Below, piece by piece: positions 5,353 to 12,996 of a DNA stretch of 14,594 nucleotides. This DNA is from Oscillospiraceae bacterium. GTDB lineage: Bacteria > Bacillota > Clostridia > Oscillospirales > Ruminococcaceae. The notes below the pieces were generated by a model. The model saw only the letters and a list, made by a program, of their open reading frames with translations, did not search any database and was not told where the DNA came from. The position numbers were made by a program, and so were the translations under genes. The stretch spans positions 1 through 14,594 of the forward strand of contig JAEDMD010000023.1 of assembly GCA_016303195.1 (NCBI GenBank), read 5' to 3'. The stretch's first letter is position 1, and each line of letters begins with the position of its first letter.

Positions 5353-8313
5353 ATGAGACCGACAAAACTGACGATGCAGGCTTTCGGGCCTTATATAAAG
5401 AAATGCGAGATAGATTTCTCCGAATTCGGCACATCGGGACTTTATCTTGTTACAGGAACAACAGGTGCAGGCAAGACAACTATTTTTGATGCCATAACCT
5501 ACGCACTGTATGAAAAGACCAGCGGTGAGAACAGAAGTGGTTCAATGATGCGTTCAAAGTATGCACCTGACGATATGGACACATTTGTAGAACTGGAATT
5601 TGAGTGCGGCGGAAAAGAATACAAGATTCGCCGTGAACCGTCTTATGAAAGGAAAAAGAAGCGTGGCGACGGCATGACCCAGTCGCCTGCGAAATCATGT
5701 CTGACAATGCCTGACGGAAGCACGATATCCAAGGATGTCAATTCAAAGATAGAGAATGAGATAATCATGCTGAACTGCGACCAGTTCCGTCAGACAGTCA
5801 TGATAGCGCAGGGCGATTTCCTCAAACTTCTCTTTGCAAGCTCAAAGGAGCGTCAGCCGTTGCTGAGAACGTTGTTCGGTACGGAGAATTTCCAGAAGCT
5901 GGTTGAGAGGCTGAAAGAGGAATGTAAGGACAATGACACTGTACGTGAGGAGATAAAGCGCAGTATCAGGCAGTATTCCGAGGGTATAAACTGTACGGAA
6001 CTGCCGCAGCTTGCGGAAAATGTCAGAGTAAATGCCGATGCGGCGAATATATCCGAGCTTGAAAAGCTGACCGAACAGCTTGTTAAAGCAGGCAATGAGA
6101 AAAGCCGTGAACTGAAAGATCAGGCGGGTGAACTTGGTGAAAAGTATAAAACTGCCATCGAAGCGGCGACACGTGCAAAAAAGTTCCACGATGACCTTAT
6201 CGGGCTTGAACGCAATAAGTCTGAATATCAGAAGAAAACAGATTTGCTGAATAAAGATATCGTAAATTCCGAAAAAATGCTTGCTGAGTTCAGGATGCAG
6301 GAGGAAGAATATAAAGCCGAGCGCAGTACACTTGCGGATGCACCTGCGGCTCTGGAACGCAAAAAAGCTGAACTTGCGAAGTTCAGAGAAAAGCTGGATG
6401 ATATAAATAAACTGTCTGCAAATCTGGAAAAACTGGGCGATGCGGCTATTGAAGCTGATAATAAGAGCAAGGAGCATAAGAGGTTCTGCGAGCGTAAGGA
6501 TGAACTTGAAAAGCAGTCAAAACAGCTTGCGGAGGATATTTCCGAACTGAAAAAAGCCGCCGCTGAACTTGAAGGCGGCGAAGCAAAACTTGCAGAAGCT
6601 GACGGCAATATCAAGAGCGTCGATGAGCGTAAAAGATCCCTTGAGCGCTTGCTGTCCGAAAGTGCGGAAAATACCGAAAAGGCGAAGATACTGAAAGCGG
6701 CGCAGGATGAATTTCTTGCGGCGGACAGCGAATTTCAGAAAAAGCAGGCGATCTTCAATGACCTTGACCATCGCTATTATCTGGGACAGGCAGGCTTGCT
6801 TGCGGAAACGCTGAAAGCGGATGAACCGTGTCCTGTCTGCGGTTCGCTCCATCATCCTTCTCCTGCTGTGAGAGCGGATGATGTCCCCACGGAGAAACAG
6901 CTCAAATCAGCCAAGGATGCTATGGCAAAAGCAGAAAAAGTAAGGAATGAAGCGAGCGGCAAGGCATCGGGGCTTAAAGGCGAATACACCACCGCCGCCG
7001 AAAATCTGGAAAAGCAGATAAAACTGCTCATAAGCGGATACAGCGGAAATGCCGATGAAAGCATAAATGCCGAGATGAGAAAATGCGATGCGGAAATGCA
7101 GGAGCTTTCAAAACAGCGCATCAGTGCGAAAAAGACCATCGACGAGCGCAAAAAGAAGCTGGAAGATGCTGAAAAGGGCGAGAAAAAGCTGGCACAAATG
7201 GCTGATGACATAAAAACAGCCGATGCAAAATGCAAGGAAGCACTTTCTGAAAAGAGCAGGGCTGAAGGACAGTATTTGAATATGAAAGAAACTCTTGAAG
7301 CTGAATTTGCAGAAAGATTCGGAGAGCCGTCACTTGTCGGAGCGGCTGAAAGAGTGAAAAAGTCAATGGAAGCCGCCAAAAGCGATGTCAGCAGAGCCGA
7401 AAAAGCCGTAAAAGCTGAAAATGACAGGATAAAACGTGCAGAAGATATTGAAATACTGCTCAATGCCGTTAATGACAAGATAGAAAAGAAAAAAGAAATG
7501 CTCAACACTCAGAGATCCGATCTTGAATCAAATAAGGGACTTTATGCCAAATGCTGTGAAGATATCAGACTTCTTACGGAGAGAGAGGGAGAGAATATCT
7601 CCGAGACTTCCATCAGGGAAAAGGAAGAAGCTGTAAAAGCGCTGAAATTGCAGAAAGATGAAGCTGATAAGCAGATAGCAGATACGGAGAGCAGGATAAA
7701 TGCCAACAATGATGCAATAAAGAAGATAAAGCGCAAGGGCAGGGAACTTTCCGAAGCTGACGAGCGTACACAATGGCTGACGGAGCTGAAAAAGACCGCA
7801 GTAGGCGAGGTCGAGAATCAGAACAAGATACCGTTCGAGACATATGTACTGCTGAAAAATTTTGAGGGAATGATAGCTCATGCCAACCGTCTGCTTTACA
7901 ATATGACCGACGGACATTATACGCTGAAAAGCTCCGCATTGAATGATAAGCGCAGATTCGTGGGACTTGACCTGAAAGTTTACGATCACTGGAATTCAAG
8001 CGAGCGTGATGTAAAGACACTTTCGGGCGGAGAATCCTTCCTTGCAGCACTTTCGCTGGCACTGGGACTTTCCGAGGAGGTACAGATGGCATCGGGAGGA
8101 ATAAGACTTGATTCAATGTTCGTGGATGAGGGATTCGGCTCACTTGACGATACATCCCTTGATCTGGTAATGAATGCATTGGATGAGCTTTCATACGGAA
8201 GCCGAATGGTGGGAATAATCAGCCATGTGGATGAGCTGAAAAGCAGGATAAACCGCAAACTGACAGTTACAAAAGCACCGCTCGGCGGAAGTAAAGCTGA
8301 AATAATCGTGTAA
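5353..8313 (+). CDS. sbcC: exonuclease SbcC, Rad50-type SMC ATPase subunit
   Basis: A 986-residue ABC/SMC-type ATPase that partners SbcD and controls its access to DNA ends. The N-terminal half of the ATPase has Walker A GTTGAGKT (35-42), and a Q-loop stretch MIAQGDFLKLLFASS lies near residues 150-165. Residues about 190-480 and 510-800 are Lys/Glu/Ala-rich antiparallel coiled coils. They meet at the zinc hook CPVC (493-496), where two molecules dimerise. The C-terminal half has the signature LSGGES (890-895) and Walker B LDSMFVDE (919-926), followed by the D-loop GSLDD. Length is slightly under E. coli SbcC (1048) and all key motifs are intact. Start is ATG at 5353, with GGGGG about 8 nt upstream inside the end of sbcD. 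No terminator is visible immediately after the stop; the palindromic element at 8339 starts 25 bp downstream and may act as the 3' end. Confidence 0.96.
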   Translation: MRPTKLTMQAFGPYIKKCEIDFSEFGTSGLYLVTGTTGAGKTTIFDAITYALYEKTSGENRSGSMMRSKYAPDDMDTFVELEFECGGKEYKIRREPSYERKKKRGDGMTQSPAKSCLTMPDGSTISKDVNSKIENEIIMLNCDQFRQTVMIAQGDFLKLLFASSKERQPLLRTLFGTENFQKLVERLKEECKDNDTVREEIKRSIRQYSEGINCTELPQLAENVRVNADAANISELEKLTEQLVKAGNEKSRELKDQAGELGEKYKTAIEAATRAKKFHDDLIGLERNKSEYQKKTDLLNKDIVNSEKMLAEFRMQEEEYKAERSTLADAPAALERKKAELAKFREKLDDINKLSANLEKLGDAAIEADNKSKEHKRFCERKDELEKQSKQLAEDISELKKAAAELEGGEAKLAEADGNIKSVDERKRSLERLLSESAENTEKAKILKAAQDEFLAADSEFQKKQAIFNDLDHRYYLGQAGLLAETLKADEPCPVCGSLHHPSPAVRADDVPTEKQLKSAKDAMAKAEKVRNEASGKASGLKGEYTTAAENLEKQIKLLISGYSGNADESINAEMRKCDAEMQELSKQRISAKKTIDERKKKLEDAEKGEKKLAQMADDIKTADAKCKEALSEKSRAEGQYLNMKETLEAEFAERFGEPSLVGAAERVKKSMEAAKSDVSRAEKAVKAENDRIKRAEDIEILLNAVNDKIEKKKEMLNTQRSDLESNKGLYAKCCEDIRLLTEREGENISETSIREKEEAVKALKLQKDEADKQIADTESRINANNDAIKKIKRKGRELSEADERTQWLTELKKTAVGEVENQNKIPFETYVLLKNFEGMIAHANRLLYNMTDGHYTLKSSALNDKRRFVGLDLKVYDHWNSSERDVKTLSGGESFLAALSLALGLSEEVQMASGGIRLDSMFVDEGFGSLDDTSLDLVMNALDELSYGSRMVGIISHVDELKSRINRKLTVTKAPLGGSKAEIIV

Positions 8314-8338
8314 GATGAACGAAATACCAATCAGGGTA

Positions 8339-8518
8339 TATAGGCAACACCGCACAAAGCACACCTGACGGCTTTGCACTGAATTTGCTTGCATATTTTC
8401 CGTCATCTTGCACAGAAATTCCTTGACATACGTAAGTATGCCTGCGAAATTTCTATACAATCTGACGAAAAATCTGTCGGCGCATCTTCAGCACAATCTT
8501 TGTGCGGTGCTGCCTATA
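8339..8518 (+). mobile_element. 180-bp palindromic MITE-like element, copy A
   Basis: The ends are TATAGGCAACACCGCACAAA and the inverted TTTGTGCGGTGCTGCCTATA, matching apart from one base. The arms remain complementary inward (AGAAATT with AATTTCT) to a central hairpin CATAC-GTAA-GTATG, so the whole element can fold as one long imperfect hairpin. An inverted second copy lies at 12001-12180. Aligned by eye there are about 15 differences in 180 with no gaps. It has no open reading frame of note. The TA at each border fits a TA target duplication, as used by Tc1/mariner or IS630-type transposases; the mobilising family is not known. Confidence 0.8.
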
Positions 8519-8565
8519 ATAAAACAATTCGGGGGAAAGCCTTTACTCAGAAAGGTTTTCCCCCG
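8515..8565 (-). terminator. terminator of the rubredoxin transcript
   Basis: A long stem pairs CGGGGGAAA (8530-8538) with TTTCCCCCG (8557-8565) and CCTTT (8540-8544) with AAAGG (8551-8555), with one wobble between and a 6-nt loop. On the minus strand it is followed by TTGTTTTATT, as expected for an intrinsic terminator 33 bp after the rubredoxin stop. On the plus strand there is no T-run. Confidence 0.75.
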
Positions 8566-8597
8566 ATAACTGTGTATAGATCTGTTATGTCATTGTT

Positions 8598-8753
8598 TTA
8601 TTCTGCTGAGAAAGAGTCCTTGCCTACACCACAGAGAGGACATTCGTAGTCTTCGGGAAGATCCTCGAACTTAGTGCCGGGAGCAATACCGTTATCAGGA
8701 TCGCCCAGTTCTTCGTCATAAACGAATCCGCATACATCGCAAACGTATTTCAT
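8598..8753 (-). CDS. rubredoxin
   Basis: A 51-residue iron protein, [20 protein letters not shown] onward, ending DSFSAE. Two CxxCG knuckles, CDVCG (Cys5, Cys8) and CPLCG (Cys38, Cys41), supply the four cysteines that hold a single iron. The conserved core [20 protein letters not shown] is present, and the length is typical (50-55). It is a cytoplasmic one-electron carrier, in anaerobes usually serving oxygen or superoxide detoxification. The partner is not in this window. GGAGGTG lies 5-6 nt before the ATG. It starts 56 bp after the diguanylate cyclase stop on the same strand with no terminator between, so it may be co-transcribed with it. The functional link is unclear. Confidence 0.95.
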   Translation of the reverse strand: MKYVCDVCGFVYDEELGDPDNGIAPGTKFEDLPEDYECPLCGVGKDSFSAE

Positions 8754-8809
8754 ATTTTCACCTCCGTGTTCAAGATATATGTCATATCCAATGGATGAAA
8801 GAACGAGTA

Positions 8810-10339
8810 TCAGCGCTTTTTGTAATCATCGCCGTACCAGCAGTAGCCGTCCCTGCCTGCTTCCTTGACTTTATACAGCGCATCGTCAGCTCGTCTAAGG
8901 AGGGCTTCAAAGTCACCTGCATCCTTCGGGAAAGAAGCTATGCCTGCGCTGAAATGCACATGGAAGCGTTCGGCATCGGGAGTCTGCGGATCGTCTATAA
9001 TGATAGCACCGAGCATTTGTCTTGCTCTTTCGATCATTGCGTTTATTTCGTCCTTGTTTTTATCCTTGACGAGAACGACGAATTCATCACCGCCGTAACG
9101 TGCGGCGAAACCGTCCTTGCCGAAAACATGGCTGAGAGTGATCGCAAATTCTTCAAGTATCCTGTCACCTGCTTCATGGCCGAAACGGTCATTGACCTGT
9201 TTGAAGAAGTCGATATCCACGAACATGAACGTGTATCTGCCGTTATTTGGCGAACTGAGCAATTCCTGCGCTCTTGTGTCGAAAGCACGGCGGTTCATGA
9301 TACGGGTGAGAGGGTCATAGGAGGACAACTTCTCGAAAACTTCCTTTTCTTCGCTTTCCTTGCGGTGGAGGAAAAGGATGAGAGCGATCGCTATACCCAG
9401 CAGGACGAGAGCGAAAGCGACAATGGAAATGAGTATCGGACGCATAGTGCTTGTAAGCGAATGGCTGGGAGTTCTTACAACAACGTTCCAGCCCGGCATG
9501 AAGTCGATACGTCTGAACACCTGAGTATAATCAACACCGTTCACACCGTAGTTGACAGCGGCGAAGTCCTCACCGTTTCTGAGGGCTTTTTCCCATTTTT
9601 CGTAATCGTCTTTATTTGTCAGTTCGTTCTTGTATATCCTGAAATTTGACCATCCGCCGATAACGCTGTCAGGGCCTGAACAGCGGACATAGTTGTCGGA
9701 TGAGCGGTTCATGAGCCATATTTCGGTATCGTCGCTCATAGATTCATTGTTCGCCATTTTCTGAAGCTCTGTCAGCGGGAAGGTCATGAAAATCGTGCTT
9801 ATTTTTTCGCCTTTCAGATAAACGCCCGAAAAGATGGTGAAGACCATCTGACCTGTTTTGCCTGAGCGGTAAGGTGTGGAGATGACAACACCGTTGTTGT
9901 GAGCGGAAAGGGAATCATCCTTAGCTGATTCAAGAAGCCCCCACTTGCGGAATTCTTCTTTTTCGTTCTCATCAGCATAAACAGTGCCGTCATTGTTTAT
10001 GATACCGACACTGACCATTGAACTGCGGTTCATGCCGCTCTTGAAGTTTTCGTACATCATGTCGGGGTCATCCTTGATAGGAGTGCCTGCGAGCATGGCA
10101 GCACAGCCGTTGACAGAATCGGACATATATTTCATGGAACTGTCCATTTTTTCTGATATGAGGGTGCAGATATCATATGTCAGTTCCTTGTCGTGCTGTT
10201 CAATTCGCCGATTGAACATAGTTGTTATAATTCCCAGTCCTACCAGACAGACGATGATAAAGGTGATGATGAAATTCTGGTAAGACATAGCAGGGTCTGT
10301 CGCCCTCAGCATTTTGTCAGCAGTAGATCTGGATCTCAT
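8810..10339 (-). CDS. membrane diguanylate cyclase (extracytoplasmic sensor + GGDEF)
   Basis: A 509-residue sensor enzyme. Residues about 22-42 and 301-324 are membrane helices. Between them, about 45-300, lies an extracytoplasmic domain of dCache-like size ([45 protein letters not shown]). Residues 335-505 are a GGDEF domain. [14 protein letters not shown] opens it, the metal and nucleotide segment is [19 protein letters not shown], and the active loop RYGGDEF is intact (416-420). It should make c-di-GMP from two GTP. The inhibitory I-site RxxD normally five residues before GGDEF is missing (GKDG there), so product feedback may be weak. AAGGGAG precedes the ATG. The start is 9 bp after the stop of the upstream sugar-binding lipoprotein gene, indicating a tight two-gene unit. 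The cache ligand is unknown. Confidence 0.93.
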   Translation of the reverse strand: MRSRSTADKMLRATDPAMSYQNFIITFIIVCLVGLGIITTMFNRRIEQHDKELTYDICTLISEKMDSSMKYMSDSVNGCAAMLAGTPIKDDPDMMYENFKSGMNRSSMVSVGIINNDGTVYADENEKEEFRKWGLLESAKDDSLSAHNNGVVISTPYRSGKTGQMVFTIFSGVYLKGEKISTIFMTFPLTELQKMANNESMSDDTEIWLMNRSSDNYVRCSGPDSVIGGWSNFRIYKNELTNKDDYEKWEKALRNGEDFAAVNYGVNGVDYTQVFRRIDFMPGWNVVVRTPSHSLTSTMRPILISIVAFALVLLGIAIALILFLHRKESEEKEVFEKLSSYDPLTRIMNRRAFDTRAQELLSSPNNGRYTFMFVDIDFFKQVNDRFGHEAGDRILEEFAITLSHVFGKDGFAARYGGDEFVVLVKDKNKDEINAMIERARQMLGAIIIDDPQTPDAERFHVHFSAGIASFPKDAGDFEALLRRADDALYKVKEAGRDGYCWYGDDYKKR

Positions 10340-10348
10340 ATAACTCCC

Positions 10349-11392
10349 TTAGTAGCGGCTCAGGATATCCTGAACCTGAGGTGTATTACGTGTTTCGTGG
10401 TCAATGATGAGTATTCCCGTATCAACGAATTTCGGTTCGGGAACTTCACCGTCGCAGAGGTTTACGCAGGCTTCAACAGCCTTATAGCCCATTTCGTAGT
10501 TTTTCTGAAGCACTGATGAAACGGAGAAGCTCTCATCCTTCATCAGCTCGCTTATCTTGTCGGGGAAGTCGAAATTTACAAGAGAAATGTCTTTTCTTCC
10601 CGAATCCCTGATATAATCTGCAAAACCTTCTGCGGTGAAATAGTTTGCGGCGAAAACGCCGTTAATGTTATCGTGTCTGTCAAAAATGTCCTTGATATCG
10701 ATTACAGCATCGTTATAGTCATCGCTCTTGCACACATCGTCGAGTATCTTCCAGTCGGCAGGTGCATAATCAGCCCAGTAACCGCAGAAACCTGCTATCC
10801 TTTCATTGAGGGAGGGGACAGTGACTGCACCCGTGAGGATAACGACATTGGCTTCATTGTTTTCGGATACACCGTTTTTCTTCATATCATCAATAAGAGT
10901 TTTTGCAGCTTCACGGCCTGCGAGCATATTATCGGTCATGAAACATACATCGTAATCCTGACAGTTGACCATAGTATCAGCGAGAACGACGGGGATGCCC
11001 TGAGCGTGGATACTGCTCACGCAGTCTGAAAGTCTTACAGCATCGTCGGGAGCGATGATAATGGCATCGGCATTGAGGCTTATGGCTTTATCGACGAGCC
11101 TGACCTGTTGTTCAATTTCGATCTCATCTTCCGAACCGCTCATATAGACATTTACCTCAAGCTCATTACCTGAGACAGCCGCACCTTTTGAGAGGACTTT
11201 CCAGTATTCATCGTCGAGGTCTTTTACAATGAGGTAGATATTTTTTCTTCCCTCCTGTATCTCAGTGATAGGAGAGAATTCGGCAATGCTGTCGTCATTG
11301 ACCGAGGTCTCATTCTGCTGAGAGCATGAACACAAAGCCGCCGCAAGCAAAAACACGGCAGCAGATGCATAGATTTTTCTGAATAAAAACAT
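10349..11392 (-). CDS. orphan sugar-binding lipoprotein paired with the diguanylate cyclase
   Basis: A 347-residue lipoprotein. A signal peptide ends in ALCSC, so Cys23 is the probable lipidation site. An acidic linker follows, then a type-I periplasmic-binding fold from about residue 50 (NIYLIVKDLDDEYWKVLSKG, ADAIIIAPDD, GIPVVLADTMV, GVFAANYFTAEGFADYI, SLVNFDFPDKISELMKDESF). This is the ribose/galactose-binding class that recognises monosaccharides or autoinducer-2. No permease or ATPase gene is adjacent. Instead the membrane GGDEF gene follows after 9 bp, so the protein may present ligand to the cyclase sensor rather than to a transporter. The ATG at 11392 is preceded by GGAGG. It lies behind a roughly 280-nt leader with a terminator-like hairpin. 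The ligand cannot be read from sequence. Confidence 0.88.
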   Translation of the reverse strand: MFLFRKIYASAAVFLLAAALCSCSQQNETSVNDDSIAEFSPITEIQEGRKNIYLIVKDLDDEYWKVLSKGAAVSGNELEVNVYMSGSEDEIEIEQQVRLVDKAISLNADAIIIAPDDAVRLSDCVSSIHAQGIPVVLADTMVNCQDYDVCFMTDNMLAGREAAKTLIDDMKKNGVSENNEANVVILTGAVTVPSLNERIAGFCGYWADYAPADWKILDDVCKSDDYNDAVIDIKDIFDRHDNINGVFAANYFTAEGFADYIRDSGRKDISLVNFDFPDKISELMKDESFSVSSVLQKNYEMGYKAVEACVNLCDGEVPEPKFVDTGILIIDHETRNTPQVQDILSRY

Positions 11393-11535
11393 ATATCCTC
11401 CAAGAGTATGGACAGCCCGAAAAGAATGTCTGTATCAGGCGGCGGATCAATTTTTCTCGATTTATGTCAGTTTTCTGCCTTATTGCGGTTTAAAGGCGGA
11501 GATCACGGATATGACTGATGGTCAGTATAGTGCCA

Positions 11536-11564
11536 TAAAAACAATTAGCCGTTCGGACGGCTAA
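11536..11564 (-). terminator. intrinsic terminator inside the leader of the binding protein-cyclase operon (possible attenuator)
   Basis: TTAGCCGT (11545-11552) pairs with ACGGCTAA (11557-11564) around a 4-nt loop. On the minus strand it is followed by TTGTTTTTA. It sits about 110 nt after the predicted start of transcription and about 150 bp before the lipoprotein start codon. No other minus-strand gene lies upstream that would need it, so conditional termination of the leader is the simplest reading. Confidence 0.65.
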
Positions 11565-11680
11565 AAAGGAATGAAGCAACAGTTAGTAATGAGAGGAGAG
11601 GCAGAGAGAGGGAGTTTTGTCTGTTTGATGATCTTATCACTGAAAACAGAAAAGACCATCTTATTAATACATATATACTA

Positions 11681-11709
11681 ATGATATCATAAATAGAAAA
11701 AAATGTCAA
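11681..11709 (-). promoter_or_regulatory. promoter of the binding protein-cyclase operon
   Basis: On the minus strand, perfect TTGACA (11709-11704), a 17-bp spacer and TATCAT (11686-11681). The -10 overlaps a 10-bp palindrome ATGATATCAT (11681-11690), which could be a protein-binding site. The expected start near 11674 gives a leader of about 280 nt. The leader contains a 7-bp stem (TCTGTTT/AAACAGA), a pyrimidine-rich tract and the terminator at 11536-11564. I recognise no known riboswitch class in it. Confidence 0.7.
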
Positions 11710-11969
11710 TAATATGGAAGTATTAAATAAGCGGAGAGGGGATTATTGGTGATAGTTACTAAAAATATTATAGATAAGAGGCAGATATAATAAATTGATA
11801 CGTTTATTAATTGTATTTATTTGCATAAAAAATACTATCTGTAAATTGTTAGTGTATACTATGCATAATATAGACGATATCAGAAAGAATTCCCGTGGTA
11901 GTTTGCAATGTGTGAGGAATGGATAATTATGATAGGAAAAATTAATTTCCGTGACCGCCGAAAAAACTG
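11710..11969. other. AT-rich intergenic DNA, no gene seen
   Basis: This lies between the divergent promoters of the lipoprotein operon and the GH25 gene. It is AT-rich with only very short open frames; a 14-codon one at 11930-11974 has just a weak upstream AGGA. I see no RNA gene or recognisable riboswitch here. Confidence 0.5.
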
Positions 11970-11998
11970 TTGACTATTTTGTGATTTTAGGGTATTAT
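11970..11998 (+). promoter_or_regulatory. promoter reading through MITE copy B into the GH25 gene
   Basis: TTGACT (11970-11975), a 17-bp spacer and TATTAT (11993-11998), each one base from consensus. The start point would fall at the left end of the palindromic element, so the roughly 220-nt leader of the lysozyme mRNA would be mostly that element. Confidence 0.65.
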
Positions 11999-12000
11999 AT

Positions 12001-12180
12001 TATAGGCAACACCGCACAAAGCTTGTGCTGAAGATGCTGTGACAGATTTTTCGTCAGATTGTATAGAAATTCCGCAGGCATACTATCGTATGTCAAGGGA
12101 TTTCTGTGCAAGATGACGGAAAATATGTCCGCAGATTCAGTGCAAAGCCGTCAGGTGGGCTTTGTGCGGTGCTGCCTATA
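12001..12180 (-). mobile_element. 180-bp palindromic MITE-like element, copy B (inverted relative to copy A)
   Basis: Its reverse complement aligns with 8339-8518 end to end, with about 15 substitutions and no gaps by eye. The central stem CATAC/GTATG is kept while its loop differs (GATA versus GTAA), which suggests the fold matters. Terminal TATAGGCA/TGCCTATA ends are intact. It abuts the GH25 promoter on its left and ends 46 bp before the GH25 start codon. Confidence 0.8.
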
Positions 12181-12226
12181 GGTATAGAATTATGGGATAA
12201 GTGTAGAACGTTAGGAGCATTGGTTA

Positions 12227-12928
12227 ATGCATGATACCGTAAAAAAAATAATATGTGCATCGCTGGGAATGATCATGACAGGTGTTGCATGGGCTTCCTC
12301 GTGCTATTTTTCAAGAGCAAGGGTCAACACCGATAAATACCCCATTTTCGGAGTAGATGTGTCCAATTATCAGGGCGATATCGACTGGCAGAAGCTGGAG
12401 GAGCAGGGAGTGCGCTTTGCTTTTGTGAAAGCTACCGAAGGAAGCGGACACACCGATGAATCCATCCGCAGAAATATGGAACGTGCCGCTGAAACGGGCA
12501 TAGAGATATCAGCCTATCACTTTTTCAGCTTTGACAGCGCAGGCGAAACTCAGGCGGATAATTTCATCGCCGCCGTTGACAGGGACGAGATAACTCTGCC
12601 GCCTGTGGTGGATATAGAGTATTACGGTGACAAACGCAGGAACAAGCCGACTAAAGCTGAGACTGAGGCGATACTTCGTCCGCTCCTTGAAAGACTTGAG
12701 GAGTACTATGGAGAGAAGCCGATGATATATACAACTCTGCCTGTGTATTACCGCTATGTTAAGGAAGATTTTTCCGACTATCCGCTGTGGATAAGGAGCG
12801 TGAATTTCGAGCCTGACCTTGTGGACTGGACTTTCTGGCAGTACGATGACCACGGCAAGCTGGACGGATATTATGGCGACGAGCAGTATATCGACTTCAA
12901 TGTTTACAGATACAGCGAACTGAAATGA
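12227..12928 (+). CDS. GH25 family lysozyme (muramidase), membrane-anchored or secreted
   Basis: A 233-residue glycoside hydrolase family 25 protein that would cut the beta-1,4 bond between N-acetylmuramic acid and N-acetylglucosamine in peptidoglycan. Residues about 7-27 are a hydrophobic signal or anchor (IICASLGMIMTGVAWASSCY). The catalytic barrel follows at once: FGVDVSNYQGDIDW (41-54, Asp44), FAFVKATEG (64-72), AYHFF (96-100), the DxE motif LPPVVDIEY (124-132; Asp129 and Glu131), and the closing FWQYDD and YIDFNVYRYS. There are no wall-binding repeats, and the length is that of a bare catalytic domain. ATG at 12227 has AGGAG at 12213-12217, 9 nt away. It probably remodels the cell's own wall or attacks neighbours; there are no phage genes nearby to suggest an endolysin. 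Confidence 0.93.
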   Translation: MHDTVKKIICASLGMIMTGVAWASSCYFSRARVNTDKYPIFGVDVSNYQGDIDWQKLEEQGVRFAFVKATEGSGHTDESIRRNMERAAETGIEISAYHFFSFDSAGETQADNFIAAVDRDEITLPPVVDIEYYGDKRRNKPTKAETEAILRPLLERLEEYYGEKPMIYTTLPVYYRYVKEDFSDYPLWIRSVNFEPDLVDWTFWQYDDHGKLDGYYGDEQYIDFNVYRYSELK

Positions 12929-12956
12929 GCTGTATCTCATAAAAAGGTAAATGCAG

Positions 12957-12965
12957 TGTGATAAT
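12957..12965 (+). promoter_or_regulatory. weak extended -10 candidate for the glucokinase gene
   Basis: TGTGATAAT fits TGn followed by GATAAT, and would start transcription near 12972, leaving the AAGGAGG site (12982-12988) in the mRNA. No convincing -35 is present. Co-transcription with the GH25 gene 68 bp upstream is the alternative. Confidence 0.3.
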
Positions 12966-12996
12966 GACAGCTGTATAATATAAGGAGGATATAAAA

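Noticed and set aside
5842..8194. Several 100-220 codon open frames antisense to sbcC
   Set aside because: The Lys/Glu/Ala-rich coiled-coil codons read backwards give Phe/Ser/Leu-rich frames with few stops; no start sites or domains support them.
8795..9649. 284-codon plus-strand open frame over the GGDEF gene
   Set aside because: Antisense to a clear diguanylate cyclase; it has no domain or ribosome site.
11393..11680. c-di-GMP riboswitch upstream of the cyclase operon
   Set aside because: Neither the conserved GEMM-type aptamer core nor a class II core could be found in the leader; only generic hairpins and a terminator are seen.
11588..11680. 30-codon plus-strand frame starting in the purine tract
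   Set aside because: It has no ribosome site, no conserved features and runs antisense to the operon leader.
12974..12979. TATAAT just before glucokinase as its -10 box
   Set aside because: Transcription would start near 12986, inside the AAGGAGG ribosome site, and there is no -35 at 17 bp.
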